Part shown: in pieces, positions 39,156 through 47,679 of the stretch | Position numbering within the stretch: position 1 is the first letter of the stretch | Layout: each line of letters starts with the position of its first letter | IMG/VR virus record: IMGVR_UViG_3300032268_000832 | Span: 1 to 64,000 of that record | Length of the DNA stretch: 64,000 nt | Source of the DNA: a virus | Direction: 5' to 3' (one strand) | Position numbers and translations under genes: made by a program | The notes under the pieces: model-generated | Seen by the model: the letters and a program-made list of their open reading frames with translations, nothing else | Database searches by the model: none | Told to the model about the DNA's origin: nothing

Positions 39156-39518
39156 ATGGCAATAAATAACGATATAAGTAATTTTATAATACCAGCACAA
39201 TACGCTGGTTTATATGATTTAGTCTATACTAGTGTTGATGGAGGGCCAACGGGTTGTAATATAAACATAAACGGCGTTAATGTACAAATGGGTAGTGGTT
39301 CTACTATTGAAATTTTAGTTAGAACCGTTAGTGGCGGTGCTGGATGTTATTTATATGGTGATTACCCTGACGTTAGTGGTGGTATTAACACACCTTTTAT
39401 CTCAAACCCAATTCAAATAATGGTAGACGCGTTTAAAAATAGAGTTTCTAATGATGGTGGTACTTTTGTTTCAGAAACATGTTTAATAACAGAATTAACA
39501 AATTTAAACAACATTTAA
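39156..39518 (+). CDS. small beta-rich virion-type protein, 120 aa (paralogue of 41094)
   Basis: Shares its plan with 41094: an N-N-D start, a G-C-N-I-N-I-N-G-V turn, V-G/M-G-S-G-S-T-I-E-I strands and S-G-G-A-G-C-Y-L-Y-G-D. Such Gly/Ser-rich beta proteins flanking fibre genes are often virion decorations, but this is inferred from position. Confidence 0.65.
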   Translation: MAINNDISNFIIPAQYAGLYDLVYTSVDGGPTGCNININGVNVQMGSGSTIEILVRTVSGGAGCYLYGDYPDVSGGINTPFISNPIQIMVDAFKNRVSNDGGTFVSETCLITELTNLNNI

Positions 39519-39520
39519 TT

Positions 39521-40732
39521 ATGAGTATATTAGATAAAGCTACCTTGTTGGTAACACCAAACGCATATAAAACATCAAAAATATATAGTATTATACCTTC
39601 AGATGGTAGTGGTGATTTTACATTTTCTAGAGCTAGTGGTGCAACTATAATTAATTCAACAGGACAATATGAAATTGTTGGTACTAACATGCCTAGGATT
39701 GATTATGATTTTTCAGGTGGTTGTCCTACAATATTATTAGAACCACAAAGAACAAATCTATTTAGAGATTCAGAACCATCTACAACACCAGTAGCAGGTA
39801 CTATTAGTGGTGTCACTTTTAGTGCAAATGATTGGGGTATTGGTTTAAATGGTAAAGTAACATTTACTGGTAATTCAATACAAGCAACATATTATAATGC
39901 AGCTTCGATTGCCGCTGGTAATTCAATAACTATGAGTTTTATAGCTAAAAGAACGGACGGTCAAGAAGTTAGGTTTGGTTCTGGACTTGACAACGATATA
40001 TATGTTAGTATGCAAAATACAGCTGGTATAGGTAGTATTAGCAAAACATATTTAGGAAACAATTTATGGTATTGTAGTGCTACTAGAACATCTAATGGAG
40101 CTAGTACTAGTTATGGTCCTATTAAACAAACAACAAACGATAATACTGCGGTTGAAGTAAGCGCAATTATGCTGGTAACTAACGGTACTGGTGCCGCTTC
40201 TGCAAATACAGTTACATTAAGACCAGAATCTTATATTAAAACTACTGGTTCTACTGTAACTAAAGCAACTGAATCAATGGTAGATGTTATTAGTGGTTTT
40301 ACAGGTGGTGCAGCTGGTGGGTCATGGTATTTAAAAATAAATAATAACATAGCACAACATAGAGTCGCTACTGGTGGTGCTATTTGGGTTGGAACCAATT
40401 CTGGGTCGTCAGCTACTGGTGATTCAATACGTTTTGTAAATGATGGTACGAATGCTAGGTTAAGATTAACTAAAGTTCTAAATAGTGGTACACCAACAAC
40501 ACTATTAACCACAAGCGCCGACACTTTAAGTGCGGTAATGACTTGGGATGGTACTAATTTAAATGTGTTTACCAATGGGTCTAAAGTAGTAACTAATTCG
40601 GCTTTTTCTGGTTCTACATCATTAAATTATTTAGTTGGTAATGGTACTGATGTTCCTAAATATATAAAAACAATGGCTATATTTCCAATACCATTAACTG
40701 ATGAAGAAGCAATATCTTTAACAAATATATAA
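39521..40732 (+). CDS. putative tail fibre / receptor-binding-type protein, 403 aa
   Basis: Start at ATG 39521. The N-terminal 90 residues have F-S-R-A-S-G-A-T-I-I-N, P-R-I-D-Y-D and I-L-L-E-P-Q-R-T-N-L, a segment I associate with phage tail proteins that carry a lectin-like domain. The rest is a Thr/Ser/Asn-rich beta sandwich resembling concanavalin-type folds. Placed between the paralogues 39156 and 41094. Likely adhesive virion protein. Confidence 0.7.
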   Translation: MSILDKATLLVTPNAYKTSKIYSIIPSDGSGDFTFSRASGATIINSTGQYEIVGTNMPRIDYDFSGGCPTILLEPQRTNLFRDSEPSTTPVAGTISGVTFSANDWGIGLNGKVTFTGNSIQATYYNAASIAAGNSITMSFIAKRTDGQEVRFGSGLDNDIYVSMQNTAGIGSISKTYLGNNLWYCSATRTSNGASTSYGPIKQTTNDNTAVEVSAIMLVTNGTGAASANTVTLRPESYIKTTGSTVTKATESMVDVISGFTGGAAGGSWYLKINNNIAQHRVATGGAIWVGTNSGSSATGDSIRFVNDGTNARLRLTKVLNSGTPTTLLTTSADTLSAVMTWDGTNLNVFTNGSKVVTNSAFSGSTSLNYLVGNGTDVPKYIKTMAIFPIPLTDEEAISLTNI

Positions 40733-40733
40733 T

Positions 40734-41030
40734 ATGAAAGCATATAAATTAAAATATGAAAATAGTGAATCAGCTATGGCTGATTTTATTAACAAGGGTA
40801 TTTACATTAACACTAATGACGGTTTAGTTTATGGTGAAGGTGTATGTGCAGTTGTTGCCATTGGTTTAATAACTTTAACTGATGGTGTTTATGATAATGA
40901 AGGTAATGAGGTAACACCACCAACATACATTGATGGTTATCATTACGATGTGTTAAGCGAAATTGATTTTAATTTTGGTGACACAGAAATATTCCCTAAA
41001 AACCCAGTTCATGGTTTTTACGGATTCTAA
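40734..41030 (+). CDS. hypothetical protein, 98 aa
   Basis: Directly follows the fibre-like gene (1-nt gap). Small, beta-rich, unrecognised; may be a fibre accessory or chaperone, by position only. Confidence 0.6.
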   Translation: MKAYKLKYENSESAMADFINKGIYINTNDGLVYGEGVCAVVAIGLITLTDGVYDNEGNEVTPPTYIDGYHYDVLSEIDFNFGDTEIFPKNPVHGFYGF

Positions 41031-41069
41031 TATATTTTTAATAATATTAGAATAAATGAAAAAATAATT

Positions 41070-41079
41070 ATATTTATAA
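41070..41079 (+). promoter_or_regulatory. ATATTTATAA box for 41094
   Basis: 14 nt before the ATG. Confidence 0.5.
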
Positions 41080-41093
41080 GTAAAAGAAAAATT

Positions 41094-41339
41094 ATGCCAA
41101 GAAATAACGATGTATATAGTATAATAGTACCCGCATTATCTGCAAATACAACAGCTCACACGTATACTACAATATATGGTGGTTCAGCTGGTTGTACTGC
41201 AACAATTAATGGTATTTCTGTTAGTGTTGGGGCGTCATCGTCAATTACTATAACAATAAGAACCATAAGTGGTGGTTCTGGTTGTTTTTTATTAGGCGAT
41301 AATCAGAACGTATATTTAGGTTCGCCTAATTTACCATAA
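41094..41339 (+). CDS. small beta-rich virion-type protein, 81 aa (paralogue of 39156)
   Basis: Same order of segments as 39156 (G-C-T-A-T-I-N-G-I, S-S-S-I-T-I-T-I-R-T-I-S-G-G-S-G-C) but shorter at the C-terminus. Own ATATTTATAA box, so independently expressed. Confidence 0.65.
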   Translation: MPRNNDVYSIIVPALSANTTAHTYTTIYGGSAGCTATINGISVSVGASSSITITIRTISGGSGCFLLGDNQNVYLGSPNLP

Positions 41340-41381
41340 AAAAAAAAAATAATTTAATAAAACAAAAGAAAAAATAAAACT

Positions 41382-42494
41382 ATGGACAAAAATTTTAAAA
41401 TTAATCCAATAGGTCTTAAAGGTAACGAAATTAACGAACGTATGAGACAACTTATGGGTGTTACACCTATTAACGAGGGTTTATCTCGCTCAACAGTTGA
41501 GTTAACAAAACTTGGACCAGATGGTAAGTCATACGGTATTGTTAGAGAAAATCACGAATATTATATCAAAGTATCTGATAAAACTTCAAATTTAACTGTT
41601 GAAGATTTTAAGTATATTGGTGGTTTACAAAATAAAAAACAAGAAGCTTACCCATCATACGCTAAAGCTACTAAACATTTAAACTTAAGATTTAACTCTA
41701 TTTGTGAGTCTTACGATATTGTTAATACATTTAATGTATTTGTTGATGATAAATTATTATCAGAAGGTGTAGCTAAAGAAGCTACAAAACACATTACAGA
41801 TACCAAAGGTAAAGACTTAGACGCTAAGGCTAAAGAAGAAGGTGGTGATAATTTGGCTGGTAAAAAAGTTATGGATGAAATGGAAGAAGTAACACTTACT
41901 GAAGATGAGTTAGCTATTGATGCAATGCTTAATGAAATGGAAGAATTAGATGAAGAAGAATCTAAAGACAACCCATGGGCTATTTGTACTGCTAGTGTTG
42001 GTCGTAAAGACAAAGAAAAATACGAAGCGTGTGTTAGAGACGTTAAAAAAGAAAAAGGTATCAAAGAAGAATTAAAAGGTAACCAATCAAAAATCGATGC
42101 CAATAAAAACGGTAAAATTGATGGTGAGGATTTTAAAATACTTAAAAAAGGTAAAGTTAAAGAAAATTTTGGTGTAGAACCAGAACAAGAACCAACAACT
42201 GATGAGTTAATGGATAGATTAGATAATATGTCAGCAGCTGAATTTATTGAATTATTAGGTGATGCTGGTAAAGATGTTATGAGATTTGCTAAAAGAAAAA
42301 TTGAAGCTGGGACTAAATTTATGTTAAATAAAATGGGTCACGAAGTTGATGAAGCTAAAGATTTCCCTGATTTAACAGGTGATGGTAAAGTAACTAGAGC
42401 TGATATTTTAAAAGGTAGAGGTGTTGATTTAGATGAAGAAATGACTATTGAGGAAATTCAAGAAGCTATTGCTGATTTAAAAAAAAAACTTTAA
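41382..42494 (+). CDS. head-associated protein with EF-hand-like loops, 370 aa
   Basis: The N-terminus (L-K-G-N-E-I-N-E-R-M-R-Q-L-M-G-V-T-P-I-N-E-G) has (I)-N-E-G sites like prohead-protease targets. W-A-I-C-T-A-S-V (about residue 206) is a motif seen in phage head-associated proteins. Two EF-hand-like calcium loops follow: D-A-N-K-N-G-K-I-D near 238 and D-L-T-G-D-G-K-V near 342. The frame closes right after A10 (42479-42488); a -1 shift there continues into 42521, giving an 887-residue fusion. Confidence 0.75.
   Translation: MDKNFKINPIGLKGNEINERMRQLMGVTPINEGLSRSTVELTKLGPDGKSYGIVRENHEYYIKVSDKTSNLTVEDFKYIGGLQNKKQEAYPSYAKATKHLNLRFNSICESYDIVNTFNVFVDDKLLSEGVAKEATKHITDTKGKDLDAKAKEEGGDNLAGKKVMDEMEEVTLTEDELAIDAMLNEMEELDEEESKDNPWAICTASVGRKDKEKYEACVRDVKKEKGIKEELKGNQSKIDANKNGKIDGEDFKILKKGKVKENFGVEPEQEPTTDELMDRLDNMSAAEFIELLGDAGKDVMRFAKRKIEAGTKFMLNKMGHEVDEAKDFPDLTGDGKVTRADILKGRGVDLDEEMTIEEIQEAIADLKKKL
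42479..42488 (+). other. A10 slippery run, candidate -1 frameshift site
   Basis: Zero frame reads ttA AAA AAA AAA ctt taa. Slipping back one base gives K-K-K-T-L-T-E-G-K-K-Y-K-L-K-L-D and then the Pro/Ala-rich start of the next frame, with no stop. That frame has no ATG for 170 nt, and an upstream TGA at 42473 closes it. Confidence 0.55.
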
Positions 42495-42520
42495 CTGAAG
42501 GTAAAAAATACAAACTGAAG

Positions 42521-44044
42521 TTGGACAATCCAGCGCCAGCGGCTCCTGCCGTTCCTGCGCCTGCTCCAGCTGAACCAATAACAGAACCAGCTGATGACGC
42601 TGGTTTTGGCGATTTTGGTGGTGATGAAACACCAGCAGAAGAACCAGCAAATGATATGTCATTTGAAAAAGAACCTTTTGATGCTGGTGTTGATGCTGAC
42701 GAGGAAACGGACCCTAAAAAATTTATTGAGCAATTGAGTGGTAAGTTAGGTCAATCTTTAAGACAATATACCAAGGACCAAGGTCAACCAGATTTTGAGT
42801 TGGAAAAATTTGCTATTAATTCAGTTATTTCGGCAACACATACAGCTGAAATGGATGAAGAAGATAAAAACGATATTATTAAAAAGATAAATAAATCAGG
42901 TGAAAATGACGCACAAGATTTTGATGGTGACAATCAAGGTGATGCCGATGGTGGAGACAATTCTATCGGTGGACCCGATAACGGGGATGGTGATTCTGAT
43001 GAGCTTGATTTTTCATCAGATGAAGAAGTTAAAGAAAATGATTTCCATATTTATGAACGCGAAGATTTATTCTTAAAAAACCCAAAGAAAAATAATATGT
43101 TTCAACCAAATTCAAATGACATCTTAGATGAAATGAAACCATGTTGGTCAGGGTATAAACAAGTTGGAACGAAGGAAAAAGGTGGAAAAGAAGTACCTAA
43201 TTGTGTTGCTGTAAATGAAAATATTGGTGAATCAAACAATTATATGTTCTGGCAAAACCTTAAAACTATTGTACATGCAGGTTCTGAATTGTTAAATATG
43301 GATAAAAATTCGTTGGACGCTTTATTATCTGATGGACATGGTTGGGCGCTTGACCACATTGCAACTTCAGCAGACGATGTTGAGGAAGTATACCATTTTG
43401 CTGAAGGTGCTTTAAATGAAAGACATGAAGATTCTGGAGAAGAGATGGATTATTCAAAATGGTCAGAACCTATGAAATTAAACAAACCAGTTCAAGTTTC
43501 TAAAGATTTAGCATACCATCTTGCAAATAACATGGCATTGGGGGAATCTATTTTTAGATATGGTTCAGAGAAATTTCAAACACTTTTAAAAGAAGTTACA
43601 CAATTAAAAAATAAGGGTTTAATTGAGCTTAATGAGAATGACCAATTTATCGTTGAAGATTATGACAATGGTTTTATTGTTATTAACGAAAATAGAGTTA
43701 AATTAAATACGATATTTGAAGACTTTGATTCTGAAACTTTAAACGAAGCTGAGTATCAAGGTAAAAAAGTAGAAATAGGTAAACCTAAACGTGGTGGTTC
43801 TAAAAAATTCTATGTTTATGTAAGAAACCCTAAGACGGGTAAAGTTAAAAAAGTATCTTTCGGAGCTAAATCGGGTGGTGGTAATTTAGCAGTTAAATTA
43901 AAAGACCCTAAGGCTAGAAAAGCGTTTGCTGATAGACATAATTGTAAAACTAAAAACGATAAAACAAAACCAGGGTACTGGGCGTGTAGACTTCCAAGAT
44001 ACGCTAAATTATTAGGTTTATCTGGTGGTGGTACATGGTGGTAA
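42521..44044 (+). CDS. head-associated protein, probably the shifted half of 41382, 507 aa
   Basis: The only usable start is TTG at 42521 (open back to 42476), so production by -1 shift from 41382 is more likely. A Pro/Ala linker (1-30) leads to acidic segments, then M-K-P-C-W-S-G-Y (about 205) and a C-terminal basic domain with R-H-N-C...G-Y-W-A-C-R-L-P, typical of phage head-module proteins. L-N-E-A (about 407) may be a protease site. The next gene starts within its last codons. Confidence 0.7.
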   Translation: MDNPAPAAPAVPAPAPAEPITEPADDAGFGDFGGDETPAEEPANDMSFEKEPFDAGVDADEETDPKKFIEQLSGKLGQSLRQYTKDQGQPDFELEKFAINSVISATHTAEMDEEDKNDIIKKINKSGENDAQDFDGDNQGDADGGDNSIGGPDNGDGDSDELDFSSDEEVKENDFHIYEREDLFLKNPKKNNMFQPNSNDILDEMKPCWSGYKQVGTKEKGGKEVPNCVAVNENIGESNNYMFWQNLKTIVHAGSELLNMDKNSLDALLSDGHGWALDHIATSADDVEEVYHFAEGALNERHEDSGEEMDYSKWSEPMKLNKPVQVSKDLAYHLANNMALGESIFRYGSEKFQTLLKEVTQLKNKGLIELNENDQFIVEDYDNGFIVINENRVKLNTIFEDFDSETLNEAEYQGKKVEIGKPKRGGSKKFYVYVRNPKTGKVKKVSFGAKSGGGNLAVKLKDPKARKAFADRHNCKTKNDKTKPGYWACRLPRYAKLLGLSGGGTWW

Positions 44045-44982
44045 AATTTATGAATATGAAACCATATAAAGAAACAGAAAACGGAAACATTATAAGACGT
44101 ACATTTTCAGATAACATACCTGAAAGTGAGTTGGTGTGGCATAGAGACCATGAGGATAGAGTTGTTCTACCACTTAATGAAAATAATTGGATGGTTCAAT
44201 TTGATAACGAATTACCAATGAAGTTAAATGTTGGTGAAGAATTTTTTATACCTAAAGAAACATTTCATAGAGTTATTAAGGGTTCTGGTGAATTGCAAGT
44301 TGAAATTATAAAAACTGATTTTGACGAAGTTATCGAAGAAGGTGAGAAAAAAGCTAAAAGAGACGCTTGTTATCATAAAGTAAGAGCTAGATATGATGTA
44401 TGGCCATCAGCTTATGCTTCTGGTGCTCTTGTTAAGTGTCGTAAGGTTGGCGCTGCTAACTGGGGTAACAAATCGAATGAGGGTGAAGAAAATTTAGATG
44501 AACTGGAAGTTTATGAAGCAAAAAAAACTGATTTTTCAAAAGAAAAATCACAAGGTCTTCATGGATGGTTTTCTAGAAAAGGTGGTGAAGGTTCTAGTGG
44601 TTGGGTTGATTGTAACACATGCAGAAAAGACCCTGATACTGGTAGAAAGAAATGTAAACCATGTGGTAGACAAGATGGTGAAAAAAGAAAGTATCCTGCA
44701 TGTCGCCCAACACCATCATCTTGTGGGACAAGAGGTAAAGGTAAAAAATGGGGTAAAAAAAGTACTAATGAAGGGTTGAATATATCAGAAAAATTTAGTA
44801 TATTTGATAAAAATGAAATTAAGATGAGATTACACGAAACTTTTAACTATGAAGAACCGTTAGTATTACCAGCGGAACCTAAAACAAAACCCAAAGAATC
44901 ACCTATGATTCAACCGTCTAGACGTAATAAACCTTTCTTACCAGAAAGAGAATCACAACCAGACCCAAAAGCTGAAGAATAA
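44035..44982 (+). CDS. cupin and Cys-rich (DUF5872-like) protein, 315 aa
   Basis: Residues about 10-90 resemble a small cupin (W-H-R-D, P-K-E-T-F-H-R-V-I-K-G). Then D-A-C-Y-H-K-V-R-A-R-Y-D-V-W-P-S-A-Y-A-S (about 108-127) and a Cys-rich part (C-N-T-C-R-K, C-K-P-C-G-R, Y-P-A-C-R-P-T, about 190-240) known from phage proteins. C-terminus has M-R-L-H-E. ATG at 44035 or 44050. Role in the head is inferred from position. Confidence 0.7.
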   Translation: MVVKFMNMKPYKETENGNIIRRTFSDNIPESELVWHRDHEDRVVLPLNENNWMVQFDNELPMKLNVGEEFFIPKETFHRVIKGSGELQVEIIKTDFDEVIEEGEKKAKRDACYHKVRARYDVWPSAYASGALVKCRKVGAANWGNKSNEGEENLDELEVYEAKKTDFSKEKSQGLHGWFSRKGGEGSSGWVDCNTCRKDPDTGRKKCKPCGRQDGEKRKYPACRPTPSSCGTRGKGKKWGKKSTNEGLNISEKFSIFDKNEIKMRLHETFNYEEPLVLPAEPKTKPKESPMIQPSRRNKPFLPERESQPDPKAEE

Positions 44983-45395
44983 TGGAAGAATTATATTTGA
45001 TATATGTGAACTATGTGGGTAAAGATTATAAGGGAGATTACCTTTATGAATTTATATTTTCTGACACTACAGAAGATATAGATGGTGATGAGTGGGATAC
45101 ATACCCAGCTTCTGGAAGACCACAACCACCGCATGATTCTTTTATAAAAAAAGTTGGTAGACTTGAATCTGAGTTAAAATTAGATGTGATACAAAATAGT
45201 GACACATTTGCAGTTTGGGACGCTATTGATGGTGTAGTTGCTTTGGCTTGGGAAAATATTGACGATTATGACACGTATCCAGAAAAAAGAATTTGTTTTA
45301 AATTTGGTGAAGATTTATCTGAAGTTGAAGATAAATTATACGAAAAAGACCTAATATTGAATTATAATATAAACAAACATGAACACAAAAAATAA
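44982..45395 (+). CDS. hypothetical protein, 137 aa
   Basis: Acidic, mixed alpha/beta, unrecognised. TAATG overlap with the gene before and 17-nt overlap with the one after place it in the head operon. Confidence 0.7.
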   Translation: MEELYLIYVNYVGKDYKGDYLYEFIFSDTTEDIDGDEWDTYPASGRPQPPHDSFIKKVGRLESELKLDVIQNSDTFAVWDAIDGVVALAWENIDDYDTYPEKRICFKFGEDLSEVEDKLYEKDLILNYNINKHEHKK

Positions 45396-46323
45396 ATTAA
45401 AAGAAGCCACATATATTGTCGCATCACCTAATGATGCTCAGACAATGGCTGGTACTAATAAATTAAAAAAAGACGACACTGTTATTATTGATAAAGCAGC
45501 GTCTGCTAAAAGTGCATCTTCAGCTTTGGTTGGTGAAATTGACAATGTAATTCAACCTCAAGATAGAGCAACGATAAAGTACTTATCAAATGTAAAAGAT
45601 GCTGAATCTGGACAAATAGCTCAACCGTTTAACCTTGGTGATAAAAAATACCAAATGGTAAGAGGTATAACACCAGATAAAAATGTAGTCATGGGTGTTT
45701 ATTGTTTTGATGAATTAAATGAAGATGGAAGTAACATGATTTACCATGTTGATGAATTTGAAAGTAAAATAGCTAGACCAATGCTTGAAATGGAAAAATT
45801 AACAACTGAAAGTGAAAATAAAAGCACTGAACCTGAAAGTCTTAACTTAGGTGAATTTAAACATTTTATTGTAAACGAAAAAACTGGTAAATTTAAAAAA
45901 TTTAAAACAATTCCAGAATTGGCCGCTACTACTATGCTTGAAGATGAGCGATATATGGGGTTACATGAATTTAAAAAATTTTTTGAAGGTAGAGTGTTTG
46001 GTACACCTAAGAAAAAAGAGTTAAGTGAAGTTGGATTGACTGGCCAAGAAAGTGATGAAGAAATGACTATTAAAGCTAAAAAATTAATGGGTCTTATTCA
46101 AAAAAGAATTCCAGCAACTATCATAGAGAGTATTAAAACAAACAAGTTGGCACAAAGAGAAGTTATTGCTGCATTTGCTGAAATGATTGGAGTTCCTAGA
46201 AATGGACTTACTGGATTAGTCCAAGGTATTAAAGATTTAGCTAAAACTGGTTCACAACCACAACAGCAACCAGTTATGGAAAATAGAGTAATAAAAACTA
46301 TAAAGAAAAAAGACATAAAGTAA
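45379..46323 (+). CDS. putative head-module protein, 314 aa
   Basis: Starts N-K-L-K-E-A, an L-x-E/A site fitting prohead-protease cleavage after Glu9. Contains a beta region (Y-Q-M-V-R-G-I-T-P) and a helical, Lys-rich end. Unrecognised family. Co-transcribed with terminase-proximal genes. Confidence 0.65.
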   Translation: MNTKNKLKEATYIVASPNDAQTMAGTNKLKKDDTVIIDKAASAKSASSALVGEIDNVIQPQDRATIKYLSNVKDAESGQIAQPFNLGDKKYQMVRGITPDKNVVMGVYCFDELNEDGSNMIYHVDEFESKIARPMLEMEKLTTESENKSTEPESLNLGEFKHFIVNEKTGKFKKFKTIPELAATTMLEDERYMGLHEFKKFFEGRVFGTPKKKELSEVGLTGQESDEEMTIKAKKLMGLIQKRIPATIIESIKTNKLAQREVIAAFAEMIGVPRNGLTGLVQGIKDLAKTGSQPQQQPVMENRVIKTIKKKDIK

Positions 46324-46326
46324 TAT

Positions 46327-47595
46327 ATGAGCAATTACAGAAAAATAGCTGAACAAGCATTATTAAAATCACTAAACAGAAACAAATCAAAATTAAATGA
46401 AGGTGTTGTTTATGGTGATAATATAACAGAAAGAATGCACCCACAGTTAGAACAAGAATTAGCTGAAAGAAAACACTCGTTAGGTAAACACCCAGCTATA
46501 CCTGAGGGTGATGAAAATAACTTTGAACAAAAGATAATGGGTAAACGTTTCAGTGAAGTTGTTAACCGTTATAAACGCGCATTTGATGTTGATGAAATTG
46601 ATAACACTAAATTAATGTCACAAATGATGCCAATGGTTCACGAAACAATGGTTTTGGAAACTAAACACAAAAAAAACTTAGAAAAATTGGCTGAGAAAAT
46701 GATTCGCGATGAGTATGATATGCCAGAAGATATTGTTGAAATAAGAGCTACTTTGTCACCTAAGATTTCGTTAGAGGGTACTAAAAAACACCCAACACCT
46801 AAATCTAATGATTTTCAATTTGAAAGCCATGAAGATATGGTAAACGCAAAAGGTGAAATTTATAAAAGAAGATTTTTAAACGCAATGATTCAAGGTGCCG
46901 CGAAAAAAACAAATCATATGTTTCATATGGTTGATGATGAATTAACTAACATGGACCCAAGATTATTGAATCGTTATTCAAAGGTTATGTCGGCGGCTGA
47001 TTATATGTATTATGTTATACCTAAGATGGATAACGGTACCAGTGGTGGTGTTGTTAAGGTAACCTTCCCAACCGCTGATAACCCTAAGGCTGTTATTGAA
47101 GCTGAAGCTATGATTTTCCCAGTACTTATTCATGAACTAGTTAAAGGTGTTATGGAATTGTTATCAGCACATGGTTTACCTAAAGATAAAAAGTTAGGTG
47201 ATTATGTTGTTGATAAGGCAGATTTCTTATCAGCTGAACCATGGGATATGAGAATTGGACCAGCATTGTGGGATAGATTTACAGATTGTATTGATGCTGA
47301 CGATTTTAATTTAAAACATCAATTGTACATGGAGTTAGCTTCTATGCCAGTAAATGAATTCAATGAAAATATGAGAGAAATTTTAGCTGGTACAAACAAG
47401 GGTAAAAAAATGGTAAAAGAAATTATGAGTAGTGTTAAACAAGAACTACAAGAAGAAGAATTTGATAACGCTATGAATGAGTTAAATTCTAAAGAAGATA
47501 AAGAATATTACACATTAGATGAAATAATGTTTGGTAACGATATTGAACTGGATGAGGACGATGATGATGTCTTCAATAGTGATGATTTATTCTAA
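46327..47595 (+). CDS. putative head-module protein, 422 aa
   Basis: N-terminal basic helix with K-L-N-E-G near residue 26 (possible protease site). Largely helical with a central strand region (V-V-K-V-T-F-P-T, E-A-M-I-F-P-V-L). Strongly acidic C-terminus. Its place before the terminase suggests a core or small-terminase-related role, but no motif supports either. Confidence 0.7.
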   Translation: MSNYRKIAEQALLKSLNRNKSKLNEGVVYGDNITERMHPQLEQELAERKHSLGKHPAIPEGDENNFEQKIMGKRFSEVVNRYKRAFDVDEIDNTKLMSQMMPMVHETMVLETKHKKNLEKLAEKMIRDEYDMPEDIVEIRATLSPKISLEGTKKHPTPKSNDFQFESHEDMVNAKGEIYKRRFLNAMIQGAAKKTNHMFHMVDDELTNMDPRLLNRYSKVMSAADYMYYVIPKMDNGTSGGVVKVTFPTADNPKAVIEAEAMIFPVLIHELVKGVMELLSAHGLPKDKKLGDYVVDKADFLSAEPWDMRIGPALWDRFTDCIDADDFNLKHQLYMELASMPVNEFNENMREILAGTNKGKKMVKEIMSSVKQELQEEEFDNAMNELNSKEDKEYYTLDEIMFGNDIELDEDDDDVFNSDDLF

Positions 47596-47596
47596 G

Positions 47597-47624
47597 ATAA
47601 GGGGCTTTTAGCCCCTTATTTATT
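47597..47624 (+). terminator. intrinsic terminator
   Basis: ATAAGGGGC-tttta-GCCCCTTAT then TTATTTT; closes the upstream head operon. Confidence 0.85.
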
Positions 47625-47653
47625 TTAAAACCTTTATTTTACTTGATTTCAGC

Positions 47654-47663
47654 ATATTTATAA
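47654..47663 (+). promoter_or_regulatory. ATATTTATAA box for the terminase gene
   Basis: 16 nt before the ATG at 47680. Confidence 0.55.
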
Positions 47664-47679
47664 TATAAAAAGAAGAAAT

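Noticed and set aside
46327-47595. Small terminase subunit candidate
   Set aside because: Position is suggestive, but length and composition do not match gp16 and no motif is visible.
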